Counted from the first letter of the stretch, positions 7,846-15,593 are shown. The stretch is 57,019 bases of DNA from Streptococcus suis YS56 (GCF_000440115.1 NZ_ALMY01000010.1:1-57019), one strand, 5' to 3'. Numbers and translations: made by a program. The notes: generated by a model from the sequence alone, not told the origin.

Positions 7846-7980
7846 CTATTTTTTCTTATTCTTGGCTTGCTTGAGCAATTCCTGCACACGCGCCTTCTTG
7901 TCCTGTTTCACATTGGAATTCTTCTCATGATAACGTGCCACCAAGGCCTTACCCTTGTCATCTAATTGGTATTTTCCCAT
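7846..7980 (-). CDS. Small basic protein in the nrdD operon (44 aa)
   Basis: This 44-codon ORF starts MGKYQLDDKGKALVARYHEK and ends in a lysine-rich tail (QAKNKKK). An AAGGAG ribosome site lies at the right distance before the ATG at 7980. It is highly charged with no hydrophobic segment, and probably helical. From memory, a short ORF occupies the same position between nrdD and the acetyltransferase gene in other streptococci. That conserved position plus the strong ribosome site supports a real gene. The function is not known. Confidence 0.75.
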   Translation of the reverse strand: MGKYQLDDKGKALVARYHEKNSNVKQDKKARVQELLKQAKNKKK

Positions 7981-8027
7981 TGTTTTCTCCTTTTGAAAAA
8001 TAGCAGAGCTATTAATTGTTTCCTTCT

Positions 8028-8066
8028 ATTATAACAAACTTCCGTAGTTCCTCAAAACTACGGAAG
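8028..8066 (-). promoter_or_regulatory. Terminator hairpin after nrdD with a nested promoter
   Basis: A perfect 11-bp stem CTTCCGTAGTT/AACTACGGAAG (8039-8049 and 8056-8066) follows the nrdD stop on the minus strand and leads into TTTGTT. The same DNA holds a promoter for the downstream genes: -35 TTGAGG (8050-8055, overlapping the loop), 16-bp spacer formed by one stem arm and tail, and -10 TATAAT (8028-8033). Downstream genes may therefore be expressed independently of nrdD. Confidence 0.6.
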
Positions 8067-8077
8067 CCCTCATGTCC

Positions 8078-10249
8078 TTACAAACTAGACCCATTCATGT
8101 GTTTGACACGGGAAATAATTTCCTTGTGGCGACCCTTAACCATGGGTCTGGCCTGCGGATTGCCTAAGTAACCACAGGTCCGCTTGACCACATCAACTGT
8201 TTTAGGGTCGCTATTGCCACAGTTTGGGCACTTGAAACCACGCTCTGTCGGCTCGAAGTCCCCCTCAAAATCACAGGCGTAGCAATGATCAATCGGAGTA
8301 TTGGTCCCCAGATAGCCCACACGGTCATAGGCATAGTCCCAAACAGCCTCCAAGGCCTTTGGATTTTGTTGCAGTACAGGGTATTCACAGTAATGGATAA
8401 ATCCACCGCTAGCACCTGCCTCCACATAGACCTTTTCAAAGTCCAGTTTTTCAAAGGGAGTCGGATTTTTCCGTACATCATAGTGGAAAGAGTTAGTGTA
8501 ATACTGCTTGTCGGTGATGTTTTCAACCAGACCAAACTTCTCCGTATCCAACCGGCAGAAACGATCCGTCAGGCTTTCAGATGGTGTCGAATAAACTGAG
8601 AAATGATAACCATATTCATCCGACCAATCTTCAACCAAGGCTTTCATTTTCTTGATAATAGCAACCGTGAAATCTTTTGCCTCTGGGTTGGTCTCCCATT
8701 GACCACCGTAAAATACTGTTGCGACTTCATATAAACCAATGTAACCCAAAGATACGGTTGCTCGACGATTTTTAAAGACTTCATCTACTGCGTCTGTCTT
8801 AGCCAAACGTTTGCCGAATGCCCCATATTGATAGAGAATTGGAGCATTGGCTGGAGTTGCTTCCTTCACTCGTTCCACACGATAGACCAGAGCATCCTTG
8901 GCAATGGCCATGCGTTCTGCAAAGATTTCCCAGAACTTGTCCATATCTCCTGCAGACTCCATGGCAATCCGTGGCAGATTGACGGTTACGACACCTAGGT
9001 TCATACGACCAGATGTCACATCCTGCCCATTTTCATCCTGCCAGCCCTGCAAGAAAGAACGGCAACCCATTGGTACCTTGAAGGAGCCTGTCAACTCGAC
9101 AATCTTGTCATAAGACAGCATATCTGGGTACATCCGCTTGGTTGCACATTCCACTGCCAGCTGCTTGATGTCGTAGTTGGGCGAATCAGGCTCCAAGTTC
9201 AAGCCCCTCTTGACTGTGAAAATCAACTTTGGAAAAATAGCTGTTCGACCTTCTCGCCCCAGACCCTTGATACGAATATTGAGAATGGCCTTTTGAATTT
9301 CCCGCTCAAACCAGGAGGTTCCGAGGCCAAAACCAAGCGAAGTAAAAGGCGTTTGCCCATTGGACGTAAAGAGGGTGTTAATCTCATACTCCAAAGACTG
9401 CATAGCGTCATAGATGTCTTTTTGCGTTTTAGCACGGGCATAATCTTCCTGCTTGTCTGGCAAAACCCAGTCTGTTGCTTCCTTCAAATGTTTCTGGTAA
9501 TTGAGTTCAGCATAGGGAGCTAGCACCTCATCAATGCGGTCAGCTGAACAGCCCCCATACTGACTTGAAGCCACATTGGCAATAATCTGTGAAATCTGAG
9601 CCGTAGCTGTCTGAATCGACTTGGGACTTTCCACATCCGCATTCCCAATCTTAAAGCCCTGAGCCAACATCCCCTTGAAATCAATCAAACAACAGTTGGT
9701 CATGGGAGTATAAGGGCTGTAATCCAAGTCATGATAATGAATATCGCCTTTTTGGTGGGCATTGGCTACATGGGCAGGCAAGAGTTTGAGGCCAATGGAT
9801 TTTCCAACAATCCCCGCTGTCAAATCCCGCTGGGTATTGAACACATCCGCATCTTTATTGGCATTTTCATTGACCAAGGCCTGATCCTTGCTCAGCAACT
9901 TGTGAATTTCAAAGTTAATATCAGTCGCCTGATGCCGACGGAAATCCCTCTGGGTCCGATACTGGATATAGCGTTCTGCCAACTCATACAAATGAGCCTT
10001 GAGCAACTCCTGTTCCACAATAGTCTGGATTTCATAAATCTGAATGTCGCCTGTAAAACGACGACCAATCTCTTGCAAGCTTGCCTCTAAAACCAGTTGC
10101 AGACCTGCCTCTGACACGGGGTGTTCCAATTCCTGATTGGCTCGCGAAAGAGCAGAAAAAATCTTTTGCTCATCAAAGGACACCGTCCGACCATCCCGTT
10201 TCAAGACGACTAAATTCAGTTTTTCTACATCATTTTCTCGCACCTTCAT
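8078..10249 (-). CDS. nrdD: Anaerobic ribonucleoside-triphosphate reductase
   Basis: This class III ribonucleotide reductase reduces NTPs to dNTPs in the absence of oxygen. An N-terminal ATP-cone (about residues 10-95, 'VVLKRDGRTVSFDEQKI') precedes the barrel. The C-terminus has a zinc site (CYACDFEGDF ... CPNCG) and the glycyl-radical segment RTCGYLGNPQ. The frame is open to 10294, but GGAGGTCAGTCAG points to the ATG at 10249 (MKVREND), giving 723 residues, the usual length. It is the first gene of the operon with nrdG. NrdR-like boxes lie upstream. Confidence 0.96.
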   Translation of the reverse strand: MKVRENDVEKLNLVVLKRDGRTVSFDEQKIFSALSRANQELEHPVSEAGLQLVLEASLQEIGRRFTGDIQIYEIQTIVEQELLKAHLYELAERYIQYRTQRDFRRHQATDINFEIHKLLSKDQALVNENANKDADVFNTQRDLTAGIVGKSIGLKLLPAHVANAHQKGDIHYHDLDYSPYTPMTNCCLIDFKGMLAQGFKIGNADVESPKSIQTATAQISQIIANVASSQYGGCSADRIDEVLAPYAELNYQKHLKEATDWVLPDKQEDYARAKTQKDIYDAMQSLEYEINTLFTSNGQTPFTSLGFGLGTSWFEREIQKAILNIRIKGLGREGRTAIFPKLIFTVKRGLNLEPDSPNYDIKQLAVECATKRMYPDMLSYDKIVELTGSFKVPMGCRSFLQGWQDENGQDVTSGRMNLGVVTVNLPRIAMESAGDMDKFWEIFAERMAIAKDALVYRVERVKEATPANAPILYQYGAFGKRLAKTDAVDEVFKNRRATVSLGYIGLYEVATVFYGGQWETNPEAKDFTVAIIKKMKALVEDWSDEYGYHFSVYSTPSESLTDRFCRLDTEKFGLVENITDKQYYTNSFHYDVRKNPTPFEKLDFEKVYVEAGASGGFIHYCEYPVLQQNPKALEAVWDYAYDRVGYLGTNTPIDHCYACDFEGDFEPTERGFKCPNCGNSDPKTVDVVKRTCGYLGNPQARPMVKGRHKEIISRVKHMNGSSL

Positions 10250-10302
10250 CTGACTGACCTCCATTTTTTCACTGCTACTAGTGTAACATTTCACAAATTA
10301 AA

Positions 10303-10361
10303 AATCAATATCTTGTGCTAAAAAATATAAAAATTAAAATTTTACACAAAATATAGATTTT
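10303..10361 (-). promoter_or_regulatory. Candidate NrdR boxes upstream of nrdD
   Basis: Two 16-mers, at 10303-10318 (AATCAATATCTTGTGC) and 10346-10361 (ACAAAATATAGATTTT), each match 12 of 16 positions of the NrdR consensus ACACWATATATWGTGT. They are 43 bp apart start to start, near four helical turns rather than the usual three (about 31 bp). In an AT-rich region this is suggestive only. Confidence 0.4.
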
Positions 10362-10390
10362 ATTTCTGAAAAGCAAATGAAAACAAGAGC

Positions 10391-10564
10391 CTATTCTGAC
10401 TCTTGCTTTCTGGTCCATAAGAAGTACAAATTGATAGCACAGGCCACTAAAATCACAGTAGGCCAAAGCAAATTTAGGAAGGGAACTTTACCAACATTCA
10501 CAGCAAGAATGAGGAGATTCCACACCACTCCCAAACTATAGACAATCGTCAGTATAATTTTCAT
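10391..10564 (-). CDS. Small two-span membrane protein
   Basis: This 57-residue protein has two hydrophobic helices (about residues 2-24 and 28-50) and a charged C-terminal tail (TRKQESE). A GGAG site selects the ATG at 10564 (MKIILTIVYS) rather than the track-open start further up. It lies 33 bp beyond the DUF3021 gene on the same strand and probably shares its transcript. No family is recognised. It may be an accessory to the LytTR/DUF3021 pair. Confidence 0.65.
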   Translation of the reverse strand: MKIILTIVYSLGVVWNLLILAVNVGKVPFLNLLWPTVILVACAINLYFLWTRKQESE

Positions 10565-10597
10565 AAAACACTCCAACTAAATGATAGTGCTATTATA

Positions 10598-11038
10598 CTA
10601 CAAACGACCGTTGATGTCCTTAATCTGCCGCTCCATTTTTCGATAATTTAGGAAAAATAGCAAAGCGTAGACCAAGACAAAGATAAGCCAGAAGAAGAGG
10701 AGAGAGGCAAGATTGAGCGGAAACCAACCAGCCAAAATGCCCAGCGGTGTAAAGCCTAAAGCTGTGATGCAAAAATGTGTCGCAGTCATTCGCAAAAGGC
10801 TCCAATCCTGTTCAAAAATCTTGTCTGCCAGCTGAAACAAGAGGCCGATTGCCACCCAAATCAGCACACAGATAAGCATGACGGTTACCTGATTAAAATT
10901 ACTCAGGTAGTACGCCCCCATGGTTGAATGTGGGTTAACTGGCAAATAATAGCCTTCGCCAAAGAAACCCGCCATGACGATTGAAATCAAACTGCCGATT
11001 GTAACGCCTAAACTGGCTGATAAGATGTATTTTTTCAT
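10598..11038 (-). CDS. DUF3021 membrane protein, partner of LytTR regulator
   Basis: This 146-residue protein has four predicted membrane spans (about residues 7-27, 47-70, 80-105, 108-130) and a basic C-terminus, as in DUF3021 proteins. It follows a LytTR gene with an ATGA-type 4-bp overlap. In streptococci such pairs (LytTR regulatory systems such as BrsRM and HdrRM of S. mutans) consist of a LytTR activator and a membrane protein that restrains it. That role is inferred from family and gene order. Confidence 0.8.
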   Translation of the reverse strand: MKKYILSASLGVTIGSLISIVMAGFFGEGYYLPVNPHSTMGAYYLSNFNQVTVMLICVLIWVAIGLLFQLADKIFEQDWSLLRMTATHFCITALGFTPLGILAGWFPLNLASLLFFWLIFVLVYALLFFLNYRKMERQIKDINGRL

Positions 11039-11478
11039 AATCCTAACCTTTCTTTGATAACTTTTAAATAACGACGAGACGAGTAGGTGACAGAGCCGTT
11101 TTTCATGACCAATTTGACCAGACCATTGGCTGTCAACTTGAGGTGGTCCAGTTGCTTGATGTGAATGATTTCCGACTGGGAAATCTGCAAAAAGTGGGCA
11201 GGCAGTTCCTCCTTAACCTGATACAAGCGTAGGTTGGAAGTAAAGGAATCTCCCACCGTTTCCACTTGTAAAACCTTATCTCCCAAGTAGAGCCTGACAA
11301 TCTCATCATGCTCCAAAAGATATACCTGCTCTCCTTTTTTGACTGTCAGCCTAGATGTCTGCTTGTCTAGGTTTTGAACATAGGCCACCAACTGTGTAAT
11401 CTGCTCAGACATAGTTTGAGCCTCAATGGTCACTAAGTCTTCCAAAATTTCTGGTGATATAGCTAGTTTTACTTTCAT
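11035..11478 (-). CDS. LytTR family DNA-binding regulator
   Basis: A 147-residue protein. Residues about 45-145 fit a LytTR DNA-binding domain ('LYQVKEELPAHFLQISQSEIIHIKQLDHLKLTANGLVKL' type, then 'YSSRRYLKVIKERLGL', the conserved C-terminal SRRY helix). There is no receiver domain, as in stand-alone LytTR regulators paired with membrane inhibitors. The promoter at 11505-11533 drives it. Targets are unknown; such systems often control bacteriocin or competence genes and their own operon. Confidence 0.88.
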   Translation of the reverse strand: MKVKLAISPEILEDLVTIEAQTMSEQITQLVAYVQNLDKQTSRLTVKKGEQVYLLEHDEIVRLYLGDKVLQVETVGDSFTSNLRLYQVKEELPAHFLQISQSEIIHIKQLDHLKLTANGLVKLVMKNGSVTYSSRRYLKVIKERLGL

Positions 11479-11504
11479 CTTCTCTCCCTTCTCTCTCTGA
11501 CCCT

Positions 11505-11533
11505 ATTAAACACCATTTCTTTATTGGTTTCAA
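11505..11533 (-). promoter_or_regulatory. Promoter of the LytTR/DUF3021 operon
   Basis: On the minus strand: -35 TTGAAA (11528-11533), 17-bp spacer, -10 TTTAAT (11505-11510). I could not identify a clear pair of LytTR direct repeats by eye. Confidence 0.6.
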
Positions 11534-11573
11534 GGGCTTTTGACTATGTGGTCGATTTCCTGCCCTAAACGGC

Positions 11574-11599
11574 AAAAAAGCCAGAACAGCTGTCCTGAC
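11574..11599 (-). terminator. Terminator of the redox operon (repeat family member 1)
   Basis: Minus strand: self-complementary GTCAGGACAG/CTGTTCTGGC followed by TTTTTT, directly after the DUF998 stop. The same sequence recurs almost unchanged at 15594-15619 and 16178-16203. Confidence 0.75.
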
Positions 11600-11602
11600 T
11601 AC

Positions 11603-12268
11603 TTATTTATTTAAAAATGTAAGACCGGTTATCATCTGCCAAACAGTGATAGGGTAGACCGTCAGTCGTTCATAAATCGCCATTACTACTACTTGATTTT
11701 CCGAAATAGCTGTCTGTAAAAAGCCCGCAGCGACAAAGCCACACAGTCCAAGAAGCATACTCATTGAGCGATAAGCCGGTCTTTTCTCAAACAGAAAAAG
11801 CCCTGTCAACAGCAAGGTGCTATTGCCCATCATAAATGACAGACGAGCCCCCAGTCCATGCAAGCTATCCTGACCAGGCACCCCACCTTGGAAGAAACCA
11901 ACTAACAAGCTCCCCAGCCCAAATAGAGTGACAATGAATATTAAGAACATTGCCACAAGGGGATGTCTCTGCCTTATTTTGGGAAAAATAAGCAGAGCGT
12001 AGGAGAGAACAAAGCCAATCGCAGTCAGGATGAAGCCTAGATTCATGACAATGGCCCAATTCGAAAAATTCTCTGGAACGCCAGCTACCTGTTGCCCATT
12101 ATATACTCCAAGAGCCGAAATAAATTGCCGACTATAAACATAACTAAGTGGGTAGCCAGTCCCAATAGCAGCAATCAATTCTGTCCCTAAGTAGATACTG
12201 GCATTGATCAGAAAACCAATCGCTCCCCATTTTTGTAGATGACTTTCTCTCACCATTTCCTTACTCAA
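11603..12268 (-). CDS. DUF998 family membrane protein
   Basis: A 221-residue protein with about six membrane spans and the DUF998 pattern (an early 'GAIGFLINASIYLG' helix and a 'GARLSFMMGNSTLLLTG' segment). The start is uncertain: TTG at 12268, or ATG at 12256 with a ribosome-like AAGGA almost touching it. It lies 26 bp after the nitroreductase gene and just before a terminator, so it is probably the last gene of the DJ-1/oxidoreductase/nitroreductase operon. The function is unknown. Confidence 0.72.
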   Translation of the reverse strand: MSKEMVRESHLQKWGAIGFLINASIYLGTELIAAIGTGYPLSYVYSRQFISALGVYNGQQVAGVPENFSNWAIVMNLGFILTAIGFVLSYALLIFPKIRQRHPLVAMFLIFIVTLFGLGSLLVGFFQGGVPGQDSLHGLGARLSFMMGNSTLLLTGLFLFEKRPAYRSMSMLLGLCGFVAAGFLQTAISENQVVVMAIYERLTVYPITVWQMITGLTFLNK

Positions 12269-12294
12269 CTTTCTCTTTGTGTTTACTGACAGAA

Positions 12295-12921
12295 TTATTT
12301 AAAGACTGTTTTCTTTTCTGCCTCTATACGAACAGAGTCGAAGCCCGGTTCTTTTGCTTTGCCAATGGAGACCATCAGTACGGGAATATAACGGTCTGGA
12401 TCCAAGTCAAAGGTTGCTGCCATCTCCTCAGGGTCAAACCCTGACATAGGATTAGTATCGTAGCCGTGAGAACGGGCTACCAACATCAACTGCATAGCAG
12501 CTAGACTAGCATCCATTTTCACGACTTCTCTCATCGTGGCTGGCGACAAGGCATCATACATGTTCTTAATAGCTGGCACCTGATAATCTCGTACTTCTTG
12601 AGGCATCTTGCCTTCAGTCACAGCACGATCGTAGATAGCTTCTGTGTGTTCCTGCGGCTGCATATCTGCAAAAATTAAAACGACAGCTGAAGCAGTGTCT
12701 ACTTGCTTGGTGTTAAAACGTACCATAGGACGCAACTTGGCCTTAGCAGCCTCGCTTTCCACAACTACAAACCGCCAAGGCTGTAAATTGACAGAAGATG
12801 GAGCTGTGATTGCTTTGTTCAGCATGTCGAGCATTTCTTCCTGGTCGATTGTCACCGTTTCATCATAAACTTTGACCGAACGGCGACCAAACATAATCTC
12901 ATTAAAATCATTCGTTTGCAT
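12295..12921 (-). CDS. Nitroreductase family flavoprotein
   Basis: This 208-residue protein has the nitroreductase fold markers: 'RRSVKVYDE' at the N-terminus for FMN phosphate binding, 'APSSVNLQPWRFVVV' at the FMN site, and 'GYDTNPMSGFD' with 'IPVLMVSIGKAKE' near the C-terminus. Such FMN enzymes use NAD(P)H to reduce quinones or nitroaromatics. It starts 18 bp after the FAD oxidoreductase gene, in the operon facing the MarR-type gene. Physiological substrate unknown. Confidence 0.9.
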   Translation of the reverse strand: MQTNDFNEIMFGRRSVKVYDETVTIDQEEMLDMLNKAITAPSSVNLQPWRFVVVESEAAKAKLRPMVRFNTKQVDTASAVVLIFADMQPQEHTEAIYDRAVTEGKMPQEVRDYQVPAIKNMYDALSPATMREVVKMDASLAAMQLMLVARSHGYDTNPMSGFDPEEMAATFDLDPDRYIPVLMVSIGKAKEPGFDSVRIEAEKKTVFK

Positions 12922-12938
12922 ACTGATTTATCCCCCCC

Positions 12939-14282
12939 TTACGATAGTGCTGTTATGACATTAGAAAGTAGGGCGTAGGTCGTTGCAGGAAAGGCAAAAA
13001 TCATACGATTTAAGTCTTTTGCGGTTAACTTCTGATTGACAATCAAAGTCAGCAAGTTTACCATCTCTCCTGCTTCATGTCCCAACAAAGCTGCCCCTTT
13101 CAAGGTTTTATCCTTACCAACAATCAGCGTAAAACGAGCCTCCGCTTCTAACTTCGTTTGGAATTTCAATCGTTGACCAAAGGGAACCTCGATAATCTGA
13201 TATTGTTCCGGATTGGCCTCGGCTTCTGCCACAGTGACACCGACTTGTGCCAGACGCGGCAGAGTGAAAACAACGTTTGGAACTACTGGATAGTCAATCG
13301 GATCTGGACTTCCCAAAATGTGCTCTGCAATGTAGCTAGACTCAAAGCTGGCAGTCGGTGTTAAGCGAGGAATGGTTTTTGAAACCACATCTCCAGATGC
13401 GTAGATGTTGGATAGAGATGTCTGCATAAACTCATTTACCTTGATACCTGTTCGGTCAAAATCCACTCCCACAGTTTCCAAGCCAAGACCTTCTACGTTT
13501 GACACGCGGCCTGTCGCATCAATAATCGTATCTGTCTCGATTTCTAATCCTTGAGCCGTCTTGACAAGAAGGCCACTTGCAGTTTTTTCAGCGGAAGAAA
13601 CAGCTTGGTTAAAATGGAACTGGACGCCATCGGCTGTCATTTTTTCAACCACAGTGGCTACCATTTTTTCAGGATAGGCTGCTAAAGCACGATCTGCAAA
13701 CTCAATGATGTGAACTTCTGAGCCCAGTAGCGAAGCCATTGTCGCAAATTCTAACGCGATAATCCCAGCACCGATAAAGACCAGTCTCTCAGGCATATGG
13801 TCCATATCAAGAAAGGCACGGCTATCTTGGAACCATTCATTACCAGGAACATTGAGGCGTGCTGGACGTTGACCTGTTCCGATGACGACATAGTCTGTCG
13901 AAATTTCCTTGTCATCAACCAAGACAGTATGAGCATCTTTTAACTGTCCGTGACCTTTTAAGACGTCAATCGATAGATGGGCAAACATGCCTTCTAGCAT
14001 AGGAGAGTAGGTCGGGATTTCCTCTTTTTTGTAAGCCATGAGCTTCTCCCAAGAAATCTCACCTGTTTTGGCAATCCCTGCCTTTTCATACCGAGCCAAG
14101 CCGTCCATAAATTCAAACGGACTTTCTAGCAAGAACTTAGCGTTACAACCATAGTTTGTACAGGTTCCAGCTATAATATCTTTTTCGACAATGGCAACTT
14201 TTTTACCTGCCTTGGCCAAGTCAACAGCAGCATGCCAGTTAGCATGACCAGAGCCGATAAAAGTAACATCGTATTGGTACAT
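12939..14282 (-). CDS. FAD/NAD(P) disulfide oxidoreductase (mercuric/dihydrolipoyl reductase-like)
   Basis: This 447-residue class I pyridine nucleotide-disulfide oxidoreductase has an N-terminal FAD motif GSGHANWHAA, redox-active cysteines 41 and 46 in GTCTNYGC, and a second dinucleotide motif 'FIGAGIIALEFA'. A C-terminal dimerisation domain follows. It lacks the typical C-terminal HxxxxE catalytic pair of dihydrolipoyl dehydrogenase, so its electron acceptor is uncertain. The start overlaps the DJ-1 gene's stop by one base. Co-location with nitroreductase, DJ-1 and an OhrR-like regulator suggests a reactive-electrophile or oxidant response. Confidence 0.88.
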   Translation of the reverse strand: MYQYDVTFIGSGHANWHAAVDLAKAGKKVAIVEKDIIAGTCTNYGCNAKFLLESPFEFMDGLARYEKAGIAKTGEISWEKLMAYKKEEIPTYSPMLEGMFAHLSIDVLKGHGQLKDAHTVLVDDKEISTDYVVIGTGQRPARLNVPGNEWFQDSRAFLDMDHMPERLVFIGAGIIALEFATMASLLGSEVHIIEFADRALAAYPEKMVATVVEKMTADGVQFHFNQAVSSAEKTASGLLVKTAQGLEIETDTIIDATGRVSNVEGLGLETVGVDFDRTGIKVNEFMQTSLSNIYASGDVVSKTIPRLTPTASFESSYIAEHILGSPDPIDYPVVPNVVFTLPRLAQVGVTVAEAEANPEQYQIIEVPFGQRLKFQTKLEAEARFTLIVGKDKTLKGAALLGHEAGEMVNLLTLIVNQKLTAKDLNRMIFAFPATTYALLSNVITALS

Positions 14283-14974
14283 TATTTCTCTCCTTCTTTT
14301 GCTAATACAGAAACGACCATCTGACCCAGGGCACGAGCAGATTGAGGATTTTGACCTGTCAAGACACGACTATCTTGGCGAACTACCGGTGTAAAGGCTG
14401 TTCCAATCTCAACCTTAGCTCCTTTTTCAAGAAGAGCAGTTTCCGTTAAAAATGGTACGAAATCGGTAGTCCCGTTTAGTTCTTCTTCTTGATTGGTAAA
14501 ACCAGTAATAACTTTCCCTTCAATCAAGGCCTGACCTGCCTCATCTTTAATAGGCAAGAGTCCTGCCACACCGTGACAGACTGCTGTTACAAGGCCTCCA
14601 TTTTGGTAAATCTGGCTGGCCAGCTCTGCTATTTCCATTGACTCTGGAAAATCCCACATAACCCCATGACCACCTGTGTAGAAAATCACATCGTAGTCAG
14701 CCGCCTTAACCTGATCTGGTCGAAGCGTTTGACCCAGGGCACGATTGCGAAAATCAGCGTCCGTGTAGTAAGTGCGGTCCACAGCATCCATCATTGTCAG
14801 GCTATGTGGATCCAGTGGCACGTAACCACCCTTTGGACTAACAAAATCCGCCTCATATCCTGCCTTGACCAACTCATCATAAAACTGAGTCAGCTCACTA
14901 AGCCATAGGCCTGTAAGTCGCTCATGCTCACCATACTGTTGGACATTTGTTAAGACAATCAATACTTTTTTCAT
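14282..14974 (-). CDS. DJ-1/PfpI (Hsp31-like) family protein
   Basis: A 230-residue protein. The nucleophile elbow AVCHGVAGLL places Cys133 and His134, and the preceding 'VIFYTGGHGVMWDFPES' segment matches the Hsp31/HchA-like branch. Members are glyoxalase III-type enzymes or chaperones that deal with methylglyoxal and related carbonyls. It is the first gene of the four-gene operon, with its promoter at 15024-15052 and an operator palindrome at 14991-15006 in its leader. The exact activity is inferred from family. Confidence 0.88.
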   Translation of the reverse strand: MKKVLIVLTNVQQYGEHERLTGLWLSELTQFYDELVKAGYEADFVSPKGGYVPLDPHSLTMMDAVDRTYYTDADFRNRALGQTLRPDQVKAADYDVIFYTGGHGVMWDFPESMEIAELASQIYQNGGLVTAVCHGVAGLLPIKDEAGQALIEGKVITGFTNQEEELNGTTDFVPFLTETALLEKGAKVEIGTAFTPVVRQDSRVLTGQNPQSARALGQMVVSVLAKEGEK

Positions 14975-14990
14975 TTTTTCACCTTTTATT

Positions 14991-15006
14991 CAATCGCATG
15001 CGATTG
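14991..15006. promoter_or_regulatory. Operator palindrome O1
   Basis: Perfect 16-bp palindrome CAATCGCATGCGATTG, in the leader of the leftward redox operon, about 10 nt after its predicted start. It shares the architecture ATCG-N4-CGAT with O2 (15079-15094). It is a probable binding site for the adjacent MarR-type regulator. Confidence 0.75.
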
Positions 15007-15023
15007 TTTTTTGATATGTGTAT

Positions 15024-15052
15024 AGTCTATGCTTATTCATTTGATTTGTCAA
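15024..15052 (-). promoter_or_regulatory. Promoter of the DJ-1/oxidoreductase operon
   Basis: Minus strand: -35 TTGACA (15047-15052), 17-bp spacer, -10 TAGACT (15024-15029). Its -35 almost coincides with the -35 of the divergent regulator promoter. Confidence 0.75.
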
Positions 15053-15074
15053 GACAAAAGAATTTTGATAAGAT
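15046..15074 (+). promoter_or_regulatory. Promoter of the MarR-type regulator
   Basis: -35 TTGTCA (15046-15051), 17-bp spacer, -10 TAAGAT (15069-15074). The predicted start near 15081 falls inside operator O2. Confidence 0.75.
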
Positions 15075-15078
15075 ATTT

Positions 15079-15094
15079 TTATCGCAAACGATTA
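15079..15094. promoter_or_regulatory. Operator palindrome O2
   Basis: TTATCGCAAACGATTA, an imperfect palindrome with the same ATCG-N4-CGAT core as O1. It covers the predicted transcription start of the regulator gene, consistent with autorepression. Confidence 0.7.
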
Positions 15095-15109
15095 GAAAGA
15101 CGAGAAACC

Positions 15110-15547
15110 ATGTCCGATTATCATTATTCAAAACAGCTCTGCCATTCCTTCTACCATGTTAACAAGCTCTTTAATCAGTTTTACATGAAAAATCTCAAGG
15201 AATTTGATTTGACATATACTCAGTACCTCGTACTCGTTGTCCTTTGGGAAACATCTCCTCTATCACTCAAGGTGCTGGGTGAAAAATTGGATCTTGCCAG
15301 TAATACTTTAACGCCTCTTCTCAAACGCTTAGAAGAAAAGGGGTATATCCGCCGCATGATTCCTAAGGAAGATAAGCGACAACTCCTCATCTACCTTACC
15401 GAAGACGGTCAAAATCTCCAAGAAACCCTTGAAGACAAGCTACTTTCCTGTTTTCGTCAACTAGATGGCTTGACCATAGAAAAAAAACAAGCCTATATCC
15501 AGTCTAATCAAGAACTCATCGACAGTTTACAGAACTATTTGAACTAA
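15110..15547 (+). CDS. MarR family regulator, OhrR-like
   Basis: A 145-residue winged-helix MarR protein. The N-terminal helix carries a single cysteine (Cys11 in KQLCHSFY), at the position of the peroxide-sensing cysteine of OhrR. 'LTYTQYLVLVVLWE', 'LDLASNTLTPLLKRLEEKGYI' (recognition helix region) and the wing 'PKEDKRQLLIYLTEDG' follow. I chose the ATG at 15110; the longer frame from 15029 would start upstream of the predicted promoter start. It is divergent from the redox operon and probably represses both directions. Confidence 0.88.
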   Translation: MSDYHYSKQLCHSFYHVNKLFNQFYMKNLKEFDLTYTQYLVLVVLWETSPLSLKVLGEKLDLASNTLTPLLKRLEEKGYIRRMIPKEDKRQLLIYLTEDGQNLQETLEDKLLSCFRQLDGLTIEKKQAYIQSNQELIDSLQNYLN

Positions 15548-15560
15548 TCAGCCATCCACT

Positions 15561-15588
15561 CCTGCTTTTTTACAGAAGCGGTTTTTTT
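15561..15588 (+). terminator. Terminator of the MarR-type gene
   Basis: Short stem CTGCTT/AAGCGG (with one G-T pair) around a T-rich loop, followed by seven T. Confidence 0.6.
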
Positions 15589-15593
15589 ATCGC

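Noticed and set aside
10281..10296. Rex site at nrdD (GTGTAACATTTCACAA)
   Set aside because: It has one good half-site but the half-site spacing is two bases rather than four, so it does not fit the Rex pattern seen at 42484-42525.
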